This document shows, piece after piece, positions 6,240-12,020 of a stretch of 12,745 nt of DNA. Both the position numbers and the translations under genes were made by a program. The DNA is from JBAXPW01 sp037132015 (lineage in GTDB: Bacteria; Patescibacteriota; Microgenomatia; UBA1406; GWC2-37-13): positions 1 to 12,745 of the forward strand of contig JBAXPW010000036.1 of the NCBI GenBank assembly GCA_037132015.1. Direction: 5' to 3'. The notes below the pieces were generated by a model. The model was not told where the DNA came from. It saw only the letters and a program-made list of their open reading frames with translations, and did no database searches. The first letter of the stretch is position 1. Each line of letters opens with the position of its first letter.

Positions 6240-8624
6240 TTATTGTATTGGTAGAGGAGTGTTATTGTTGTTTTCAAACACAGATGGTGGGGTATTTTTT
6301 CCAAATAAGAGAAAAATAACACCTGCGATGAGAATAAGTATGATGAATGCGACAAAGATCCAGAACCATATACTTGGAGAATCTTTTGTATTTATTTTTA
6401 GAGTTACTGTCAAAACTTTCCCATCATTTATATTAGAGATTGTGATAAGTTTGCTTTGTTCTTCTGATCCTTTTACAAGCAATGTGTAATCTCCTGGAGT
6501 AACTTTTGAAAATGTCGCAACACCCTTTTCATTAGTGTTTTGATTACCCATGGATGGATTCATTTGTACTTGAACATTATTTATTGGTTTGTCTGATTGA
6601 TCAACCACATTAACTACAACGTTGTGCATAACTTCTTGTATTTCACCTTTTGTTGGTTTTTCCGTATATGTTATTACTGCATTTGGTTTTCTAACAAGTG
6701 TAGGTCTTAATGTTACTATAGCTATGGAGGTATATTCAGTTGGAATAATCACAGACGTAGGGGTTGGATTGGTTACTGTAATATAAAAAGGCCCCATTGA
6801 TCTGATCTTTCCATTATCAATGACGCGAACGATGACGGGGTATGTGGCAAGAGATAGTTCTGTTGGGACAACGAAATTAAAATTAGAGCTATTTCCAAGC
6901 ACAAGTTGGTAAACAATTTCTCCGATTTTTACCTGTACTGTAGTATTTGCTTTTGCAATGCCACGTATGACAGGATGAGTTGATCCAATGATGATGGGGT
7001 AGACAGGTAGTGTAGATGGTACTTCTGAGCTGATAAATACATTTGTATCTCCAATTTGCGTGATAAACACGTGCGATGTTGTGGCATCTGGAGTTGTATT
7101 TGGTGGTGCAGGTGTTGCACTTGGCCCGAGTGTTATTGTCGGTGTAAGCGATGGTGGAGGTATCGGTGTATTAGTAGGTAAAGGAGTAATAGTAGGTTGC
7201 AAAGCTATAATCGCTGTTGGTGAAGGCATGGGAGTTATGGTTGGTGGAATAGACGTTGTACCGGGTAAAGGCGTTATCGAAGGAGTTATAGTTCCTGTTG
7301 GTGTTGGTGTCTCTGTTGGTGAGGGAGTGATGGTAGGTGTTGGTGTAGAACTAGGAGTAGGCGTTATCGAAGGAGTTATAGTTCCTGTTGGTGTTGGTAT
7401 CTCTGTTGGTGAGGGAGTGATGGTAGGTGTTGGTGTCTCTGTTGGTGTGGGTGATGGTGTTTCGGAGGGAGTTGGGATAATTCCGAGTTTTGGTCCGTTG
7501 TCAGGATATGTATTACCAAAAAGGTTGAGACCTCCATTTTGTGTGAGATCAATTTTGAGGTGATCAATCGTTTTATCATCGAAGAGGCTCCATCCCCATG
7601 CTCCCGCAAATCCGTTATCGCGAATTTGTTGATATCTTGTTTCTGCTAATGATTGACCTGATGAATCATTTACAAAAAATTCTCCAATCACAATTGGTGC
7701 TTTTATATTATATTGTGTTTGCCAATCTAATGCTTTTGTTTTAAGAGGACTTAATGAATCTCCCATGATGTCATACCAATGAGGAGATAAAAAATCAAAA
7801 TCAATTGTTGACCATCTACCAATATCACTTAAATTTCGTGATCCCATACTGATAAGAGTTGCTGGAGATTTACTTCGAATACGACTGAAAAGTAGGTTAG
7901 TGAGAGTCTTAACATTATCTGAAAAAGACGTATCTCCGTTTGCTGAATCCATCGCATCCATTTCAAATTCAGGTTCATTGAATAATTCCCATGATAATAT
8001 GCGATTACTATTTGCGTATCTAATAAATATTGGTTCGAGTGCATCTACTAATTTAACTCGTTGGATTGGGTCATTGATCCAACTTTTTGGCATATATTCA
8101 AGCTTTCCAAAAAGAACAAATACATAATATAGATCATATTTATCTGCGAGAGCAATTGCAGTATCAAAATCTGTAAATACTTCAGTATTGAGTCCTGTTG
8201 GTCCAGTGGCATCCCGAAGGATTTGATTATTTCCATATGGATTTTGATCTCCTCCCATGGTGAACCACCATCGTACAGTATGAGTATTTCCAGCTTGAAG
8301 TTGAGCAAATTTACTTTCTACTGCAGATGTATTTGCAGGATCGGATAGCCGATACATACCATTACCATATGTATTTCCGAAATCATTTTGAAAGCTGTAC
8401 CATGGGACGTTTGCTCCATGTAAATACCAGTTTTGTCCTTGCCAAAGGATGCGATCAGGTTGTTTAGTTGCTACTGTAGGCGCGACTTGTGCGTGGGGAG
8501 GTATATTTATTTTTTCATTTGAAGTTGTAAAAAATCGCGCAATAATAATGGTAAAAAAGAACATCACCATCATAACTCCGATGCGGAAGAGATTTTTTCT
8601 TTGCGGACGGGACATTCTTTTCAT
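6240..8624 (-). CDS. Membrane-tethered glycoside-hydrolase-like (GH-A clan, cellulase-family type) multidomain protein
   Basis: From the ATG at 8624 this is a 794-aa surface protein. A basic N-terminus and hydrophobic segment (about 15-32) act as signal anchor. Residues about 48-365 resemble a (beta/alpha)8 glycoside hydrolase of the GH5-like type: HGANVPWYSF near the start, acid/base Glu217 in ELFNEPEFE, nucleophile Glu315 in VIGEFFVND, then GAWGWSLFDD. A Pro/Thr/Ser-rich linker (about 384-516) follows. Next come an Ig-like beta domain (about 517-627, PVIRGIAKANTTVQVKIG) and a carboxypeptidase-regulatory or CnaB-like domain (about 660-745, with GVATFSKVTPGDYTLLVKG). A second membrane segment (752-775) and a short tail end the protein. 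Both termini would be cytoplasmic with the catalytic part outside. The first in-frame TTG at 8666 is in the promoter. The substrate is unknown; a catalytically altered binding protein is possible, although both catalytic Glu are present. Confidence 0.8.
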   Translation of the reverse strand: MKRMSRPQRKNLFRIGVMMVMFFFTIIIARFFTTSNEKINIPPHAQVAPTVATKQPDRILWQGQNWYLHGANVPWYSFQNDFGNTYGNGMYRLSDPANTSAVESKFAQLQAGNTHTVRWWFTMGGDQNPYGNNQILRDATGPTGLNTEVFTDFDTAIALADKYDLYYVFVLFGKLEYMPKSWINDPIQRVKLVDALEPIFIRYANSNRILSWELFNEPEFEMDAMDSANGDTSFSDNVKTLTNLLFSRIRSKSPATLISMGSRNLSDIGRWSTIDFDFLSPHWYDIMGDSLSPLKTKALDWQTQYNIKAPIVIGEFFVNDSSGQSLAETRYQQIRDNGFAGAWGWSLFDDKTIDHLKIDLTQNGGLNLFGNTYPDNGPKLGIIPTPSETPSPTPTETPTPTITPSPTEIPTPTGTITPSITPTPSSTPTPTITPSPTETPTPTGTITPSITPLPGTTSIPPTITPMPSPTAIIALQPTITPLPTNTPIPPPSLTPTITLGPSATPAPPNTTPDATTSHVFITQIGDTNVFISSEVPSTLPVYPIIIGSTHPVIRGIAKANTTVQVKIGEIVYQLVLGNSSNFNFVVPTELSLATYPVIVRVIDNGKIRSMGPFYITVTNPTPTSVIIPTEYTSIAIVTLRPTLVRKPNAVITYTEKPTKGEIQEVMHNVVVNVVDQSDKPINNVQVQMNPSMGNQNTNEKGVATFSKVTPGDYTLLVKGSEEQSKLITISNINDGKVLTVTLKINTKDSPSIWFWIFVAFIILILIAGVIFLLFGKNTPPSVFENNNNTPLPIQ
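7270..7436. repeat. Two-copy 90-bp tandem repeat inside the Pro/Thr linker
   Basis: Bases 7270-7346 recur at 7360-7436 (offset 90 bp), with one mismatch in 77 bases (7309 versus 7399). The offset equals 30 codons, so the frame of the linker is preserved. The mismatch changes Thr to Ile (ETPTP versus EIPTP). Near-identity at the DNA level points to recent duplication rather than convergent low complexity. Confidence 0.85.
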
Positions 8625-8636
8625 AAATAATGTCTC

Positions 8637-8666
8637 ATTATATACATCTTCTAAATAGTTTTGCAA
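8637..8666 (-). promoter_or_regulatory. Promoter of the glycoside-hydrolase-like gene
   Basis: On the minus strand TTGCAA (8661-8666), an 18-bp spacer and a perfect TATAAT (8637-8642) precede the ATG at 8624 by 12 nt, predicting a leader of about 5 nt. The TTG of the -35 box is the first codon of the longest open frame, which would otherwise place the start at 8666. A consensus TTGACA at 8668-8673 lies 25 bp from the -10, too far to pair with it normally. Confidence 0.6.
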
Positions 8667-8748
8667 TTGTCAATATTGGGCTTTATTTTTAGGTTTATTT
8701 TTCGCCTTTCCACTTTAGACTTCTGACGTTTTTATGGCATATAATCCG

Positions 8749-8776
8749 TTGTATATAAACTACATTTTGATAGAAT
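8749..8776 (+). promoter_or_regulatory. Likely promoter of dprA
   Basis: TTGTAT (8749-8754), a 16-bp spacer and TAGAAT (8771-8776) lie just before dprA, with the -10 ending 10 nt before the ATG. The -35 is weak. An additional TATAAT at 8740-8745 has no good -35. The gap of 162 bp between the divergent ATGs at 8624 and 8787 holds this promoter and the one serving the opposite gene. Confidence 0.45.
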
Positions 8777-8786
8777 TTTCATCAAT

Positions 8787-9869
8787 ATGGAAAAAATTTA
8801 TTCTTATATGGGATTTGCTTCTTTTTCGGGGATTGGGCCGATGAGATGTGCAAAATTAGTAGAACATTATGGTGATGTGTATCGCGCATATCGTGCCCCG
8901 CTTCAAGAACTAAAAACACTTTTGCCAAATGATATCTGTGATAGGTTTAGTGTGCATAGAAAAAATTTTGATGCAAAAAAAGAGTATGAACGATTAACTC
9001 AGTTGCGTATCAAAGTTATCACTGTTGAAGATCCGTTATATCCTGTTCCCCTTCGTAATATATCTGATCCTCCGATCTGTCTATTTGTTCGCGGAAAATA
9101 TGATGTATTTGATTTTGAACATGAACGATGTATTGGTGTTGTAGGTACTCGCAAACCAAGTCAATATGGTATTCAAGTTACACAAATATTTTCTGAAGAA
9201 CTTGCTCAAAATGGGATGGTTATTGTGTCGGGTTTAGCATATGGAATCGATGCGCAAGCGCATATATCGGCACTCAATGTAAAAGGGAAAACGATAGCAT
9301 TTTTAGGTTGTGGAGTTGATATCAAATATCCATCAGGAAATGCGAGTTTATATGATCGGATTGTTGCAGAAGGGGGGTTGGTGATTTCAGAATTTTATCC
9401 GGGTCAGACAGTGGTGCGTGGACTCTTTGTTTCTCGTAATAGACTCATTTCGGGAATTTCTCAGGGAGTTATAGTAATTGAGGGTACAGCAAAGTCAGGG
9501 ACGTTAATCACTGCTCGTGAGGCGTGCGAACAAGGAAAGGATGTGTTTGTTCCTCCTGTACCAATTACATCGAGTTTGTCAGAAGGTCCAAATTTACTTT
9601 TGAAACAGGGTGCTCAGTTGGTTACTTCACCTCAAGACATACTGGATGAGTATGGATTAACACGCTGTAATAGCCTATCCGATAATAATATAGTGTTGTC
9701 AGAAAAAGAGCGTGTTGTATATAATCTTTTGAGAATTCAGGGAATGAGCGTAGACGAGCTCGTATTTCAGAGCAAAAGTTCTTTTGTAGAATTAGTGCCT
9801 ATTCTCACCTCTCTTGAGTTGCAATCGGTTATAAAAAAGAAAGAAAACGGATTATATACAATACTATAA
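8787..9869 (+). CDS. dprA: DNA-processing protein DprA (Smf family)
   Basis: DprA binds incoming single-stranded DNA in the cytoplasm during natural transformation and loads RecA. The 360-aa protein has the three usual parts. A helix-hairpin-helix-like N-terminus includes FSGIGPMRCAKLVEHYGD (about 13-30). The Rossmann-like core carries GVVGTRKPSQYG (117-128), VSGLAYGIDAQAH (147-159), the stretch from GCGVDIKYP to ISEFYPG, RNRLISGIS (217-225) and SGTLITAREACEQGKDVF (237-254). A C-terminal winged-helix-like domain spans about 302-360. The common FPxRNR sequence reads FVSRNR here, a mild variation. The start is the ATG 10 nt after a -10-like hexamer; no ribosome-binding site is visible. The next gene begins 6 nt after the stop, which suggests co-transcription. 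The presence of dprA fits competence, common in reduced bacteria that may depend on imported nucleic acids. Confidence 0.95.
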   Translation: MEKIYSYMGFASFSGIGPMRCAKLVEHYGDVYRAYRAPLQELKTLLPNDICDRFSVHRKNFDAKKEYERLTQLRIKVITVEDPLYPVPLRNISDPPICLFVRGKYDVFDFEHERCIGVVGTRKPSQYGIQVTQIFSEELAQNGMVIVSGLAYGIDAQAHISALNVKGKTIAFLGCGVDIKYPSGNASLYDRIVAEGGLVISEFYPGQTVVRGLFVSRNRLISGISQGVIVIEGTAKSGTLITAREACEQGKDVFVPPVPITSSLSEGPNLLLKQGAQLVTSPQDILDEYGLTRCNSLSDNNIVLSEKERVVYNLLRIQGMSVDELVFQSKSSFVELVPILTSLELQSVIKKKENGLYTIL

Positions 9870-9875
9870 AATACT

Positions 9876-10652
9876 ATGTCTGTTGAGAGGGAATCTGATT
9901 TGACTTTTCAGGATCCTGTAAATAATTTTGTTAGTTCAAACATTCTTTTTCCAGATTTACCACCTGATCCAGTTGGTCTGTTTAATCATAAAAGGTGGCT
10001 TCATAAAGAAATGAATGGTGCGGCGAATGCAATAGATATGGGTTGGTGGTTGGTTTGTAATCAATTTGAAGGAGTTTGTGATAGAAATAATGCTTGTTTA
10101 TGGATAAGCTTTATAGTAAATCAAGTTGGATATCTAGTCGGTGATTTAAGTGATGATGTTGCGCATCATGAAAACGAACCTCTCCAAAAGACTCTAAGAA
10201 TGCTTGAATCATTTATGAAGGATGCTAGAGCACAAGTTAATAATGTTGCCTGCCCTCTATCGCAACAAGCAACTTACATTTTAACAGAAGCGACGCTAGT
10301 TATTAATGAATTTGAGAGTGTTGGTTTAACCGAAGGTGCTAAAAATGATGTTACTCCTGTTGAAGAGCCTTTGGTAGTAGGTTGTACTCTTGATGACGGG
10401 CAATGTAGAAAGAGAGCGAAAGGAAAGAAATTAACCTCAGAAGGTAAAATACCGGATGAGGTGTGTATTGGATTAGAATGTTTAAATAATCTACAAATAC
10501 AACGTGTCGATAATATTCCAAGTCTACGAGAAATGTATGTTGAAGAACCAGTGAATGCAGGTTGTGGTAGAGCAAAAGATATCACTTTTACTTTTGACGC
10601 AATAGTAAAAAAATATATGCAAAGTAAATCACTAGCAGAAGCACAGAAATAG
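9876..10652 (+). CDS. Cysteine-rich protein of unknown function, probably co-transcribed with dprA
   Basis: This 258-aa protein matches no family I know. It has nine cysteines (61, 68, 74, 126, 170, 177, 197, 202, 230), many for a cytoplasmic protein of this size. Some lie in pairs or triads such as C-x6-C-x5-C (61-74), C-x6-C (170-177) and C-x4-C (197-202). The motif VEEPxxxGC occurs at 162-170 and again at 222-230, suggesting an internal repeat in the C-terminal part. Residues about 38-150 look helical. A basic stretch, RKRAKGKK, lies near 178-185. No signal peptide or membrane segment is seen. The 6-nt gap after dprA suggests one transcript, though TATAAA ends 5 nt before this ATG and could provide a separate start. 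Metal binding is possible but unproven. Confidence 0.8.
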   Translation: MSVERESDLTFQDPVNNFVSSNILFPDLPPDPVGLFNHKRWLHKEMNGAANAIDMGWWLVCNQFEGVCDRNNACLWISFIVNQVGYLVGDLSDDVAHHENEPLQKTLRMLESFMKDARAQVNNVACPLSQQATYILTEATLVINEFESVGLTEGAKNDVTPVEEPLVVGCTLDDGQCRKRAKGKKLTSEGKIPDEVCIGLECLNNLQIQRVDNIPSLREMYVEEPVNAGCGRAKDITFTFDAIVKKYMQSKSLAEAQK

Positions 10653-10706
10653 GAGAGAATCGGTGTGAGATGATCCCGAAATAATACGGAGTAGTATTGA
10701 GTATTG

Positions 10707-11144
10707 TTACCCATCAATCTTCTTCATTCTTCTCACATATTTTTCCCCATTATTGGTCGAGGTCGAGAGGAAGAGTTCGACATATGTTTTTGCTGTTTCA
10801 AGATCTACATAATCAGCGGGAAGCGCAAGAATATTAACATGATTATGCTCTCGCATTTTTTTTACATGCTCTTCACTCAGGGGGACACCACAATAAATAT
10901 TATCAAAACGATTTGCAGTGATAGCCATGCCTGTTCCTGATCTACAGATCAATATTCCCATATGTTCATGAAGATTCGCAAGCACTGATTCCGCTACTTT
11001 TTTTGCAAAATCAGGAAAGTCATCATTTGTATCTATTTGATGTGCTCCCACATCTTCTACGCGGATATTTTGCTCCTGAAGATATTCAATGAGTTGCTCC
11101 TTTAACTCAAATCCTCCATGATCAGAACCAATGAAGATAGTCAT
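10707..11144 (-). CDS. rpiB: Ribose-5-phosphate isomerase B
   Basis: RpiB interconverts ribose 5-phosphate and ribulose 5-phosphate in the non-oxidative pentose phosphate pathway, supplying ribose for nucleotides. From the ATG at 11144 the protein has 145 aa, the normal family size. It begins with the hallmark IGSDHGGFELK, has the catalytic Cys67 in GILICRSGTGMAITANR (64-79), and has EHNHVNILAL (99-108) where family members have EHNDANVIAL. An in-frame upstream ATG at 11204 would add 20 hydrophobic residues, but that stretch covers the -10 box and most of the gap shared with tatD, so the shorter start is preferred. It diverges from the TatD gene with 63 nt between ATGs. Related sugar-phosphate isomerases such as galactose-6-phosphate isomerase share the fold, so substrate specificity is inferred. 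Confidence 0.92.
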   Translation of the reverse strand: MTIFIGSDHGGFELKEQLIEYLQEQNIRVEDVGAHQIDTNDDFPDFAKKVAESVLANLHEHMGILICRSGTGMAITANRFDNIYCGVPLSEEHVKKMREHNHVNILALPADYVDLETAKTYVELFLSTSTNNGEKYVRRMKKIDG

Positions 11145-11152
11145 ATGTTGAT

Positions 11153-11158
11153 AGTATA
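11153..11158 (-). promoter_or_regulatory. -10 box of rpiB, near-leaderless
   Basis: TATACT on the minus strand is followed by 8 nt and the rpiB ATG, so the transcript would begin within about two bases of the start codon. The -35 position holds only a weak TTTATT. There is no Shine-Dalgarno sequence. Its position inside the alternative N-terminal extension argues against the longer start. Confidence 0.5.
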
Positions 11159-11195
11159 AGATATAATTTATAAAGAATAAATAGAAAATTATTTT

Positions 11196-11201
11196 TATAC
11201 T
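11196..11201 (+). promoter_or_regulatory. -10 box of the tatD-like gene, leaderless arrangement
   Basis: TATACT is followed by six bases and then the ATG at 11208, the same geometry as at gpmI. No clear -35 hexamer or ribosome-binding site is visible. Confidence 0.5.
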
Positions 11202-11207
11202 CAACGT

Positions 11208-12020
11208 ATGTTATTTGATACTCACTGCCATCTCAATTTTGCACGATTCAAAAATTCATTACCTGATGTAATTCAGCGGGCTAAAGATGTGGGGGTTACC
11301 CACATTCTGATTCCAGCAACGGATATTCCAACAGCAATAAAAGCAATCGAAATAGCTGAAAAAGAGGATCAATATTTTGTGGCTATCGGCATACATCCCC
11401 ATCATATATATGAAGGACTAAAGACTAATGATGAAATTCAAACGATGAGGAAGTTAATAGTTCATCCAAAAGTGGTGGCGGTTGGTGAGGTAGGAATGGA
11501 TAAACATGAATATCGAGTTACTAAATACCAAACATACATCATAGATGAAAATTTTCTTCTGATGCAACGTGCGTTATTAACAGCTCAGATTGAGTTGGCT
11601 AAAGAATATAATAAATCGCTCATTCTTCATAATCGAGAAGCAATGGACGATCTCATAGAGGTCCTTAAATCTCATTGGGATACCATTCTTGAACATCAGA
11701 CGGTGCTTCATTGTTGTGAACCTGATACACGAATGCTTGAATTAGCAAAAAAATATCATATGTTTATCGGAGTAGATGGGGATATTACCTATTCAGAAGA
11801 AAAACAACAATTTATTAAAGAAGTTCCTTTAGAGATGTTGGTGCTTGAGACAGATGCGCCATTTCTTTTGCCTGAGCCATTACGAACTGAAAAAAAATAT
11901 CCCAATGAACCTGCTCATCTCACACTTATTGCACACGAGGTGGCGCGCATCAAAGGAATTTCGTATGAAGAAGTTGCTTCAAAAACGTTTGAAAACGCTC
12001 AAATATTATTTGGATTATGA
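11208..12020 (+). CDS. tatD: TatD-family metal-dependent hydrolase
   Basis: TatD proteins are metal-dependent TIM-barrel hydrolases; characterised members act as DNases or in RNA and DNA quality control. The 270-aa protein is of family length and retains the metal ligands: His6 and His8 in FDTHCHLN, Glu94 in VGEVGMD, His141 in LILHNREA, His168 in VLHCCEPD and Asp216 in LETDAPFLLP. GIHPHH (61-66) is also typical. Two features differ from textbook members: HCCEP replaces the usual HCFSG, and a polar, Tyr-rich insert (about 98-114) follows the Glu94 loop. From memory this resembles a variant common in CPR genomes, but that needs a tree. It ends directly against the oppositely oriented gene, with no gap between stop codons. 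Whether the substrate is DNA, RNA or something else cannot be read from sequence. Confidence 0.93.
   Translation: MLFDTHCHLNFARFKNSLPDVIQRAKDVGVTHILIPATDIPTAIKAIEIAEKEDQYFVAIGIHPHHIYEGLKTNDEIQTMRKLIVHPKVVAVGEVGMDKHEYRVTKYQTYIIDENFLLMQRALLTAQIELAKEYNKSLILHNREAMDDLIEVLKSHWDTILEHQTVLHCCEPDTRMLELAKKYHMFIGVDGDITYSEEKQQFIKEVPLEMLVLETDAPFLLPEPLRTEKKYPNEPAHLTLIAHEVARIKGISYEEVASKTFENAQILFGL

Larger units (their letters stand above)
11142..11210. repeat. Imperfect inverted repeat spanning the rpiB/tatD promoters
   Basis: The plus-strand left arm (11142-11158) reads CATATGTTGATAGTATA and the right arm (11196-11210) reads TATACTCAACGTATG. The arms are near reverse complements apart from a 2-base insertion in the left arm and one substitution. 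Each contains a TATACT -10 box, a CAAC element and the start codon of its gene. It may be a shared operator or simply two similar promoter-start modules facing apart. Confidence 0.5.

Noticed and set aside
7270..7436. Repeats considered as a CRISPR array or intergenic satellite.
   Set aside because: The repeats are tandem without unique spacers, in frame, and encode linker residues of a single protein.
7060..7563. Long plus-strand open frame rich in Gly and Val.
   Set aside because: It is the antisense shadow of the Pro/Thr codons in the glycoside-hydrolase linker. The minus-strand frame continues into real domains on both sides.
2045..8624. A single operon for the glycoside-hydrolase-like gene, eno, the 383-aa gene and gpmI.
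   Set aside because: A 197-bp gap follows eno, and -10 boxes lie directly before eno and gpmI, so separate transcription is more likely. Read-through cannot be excluded.
10683..10698. Hairpin AATAC-GGAGTA-GTATT between the cysteine-rich gene and rpiB, considered as a bidirectional terminator.
   Set aside because: The 5-bp stem is weak and lacks a run of T on either side, so it is not supported as a terminator.
10274..10717. Minus-strand open frame opposite the cysteine-rich gene.
   Set aside because: It overlaps the better-supported plus-strand gene almost completely and also runs into the end of rpiB. Its translation has no recognisable features.
11145..11204. Signal peptide or membrane segment at the N-terminus of RpiB.
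   Set aside because: The hydrophobic stretch comes from translating the promoter region upstream of the true ATG at 11144.
12018..12020. Recoded TGA (as in Gracilibacteria and Absconditabacteria).
   Set aside because: TGA ends tatD at the expected family length, and no gene here needs in-frame TGA to be complete.
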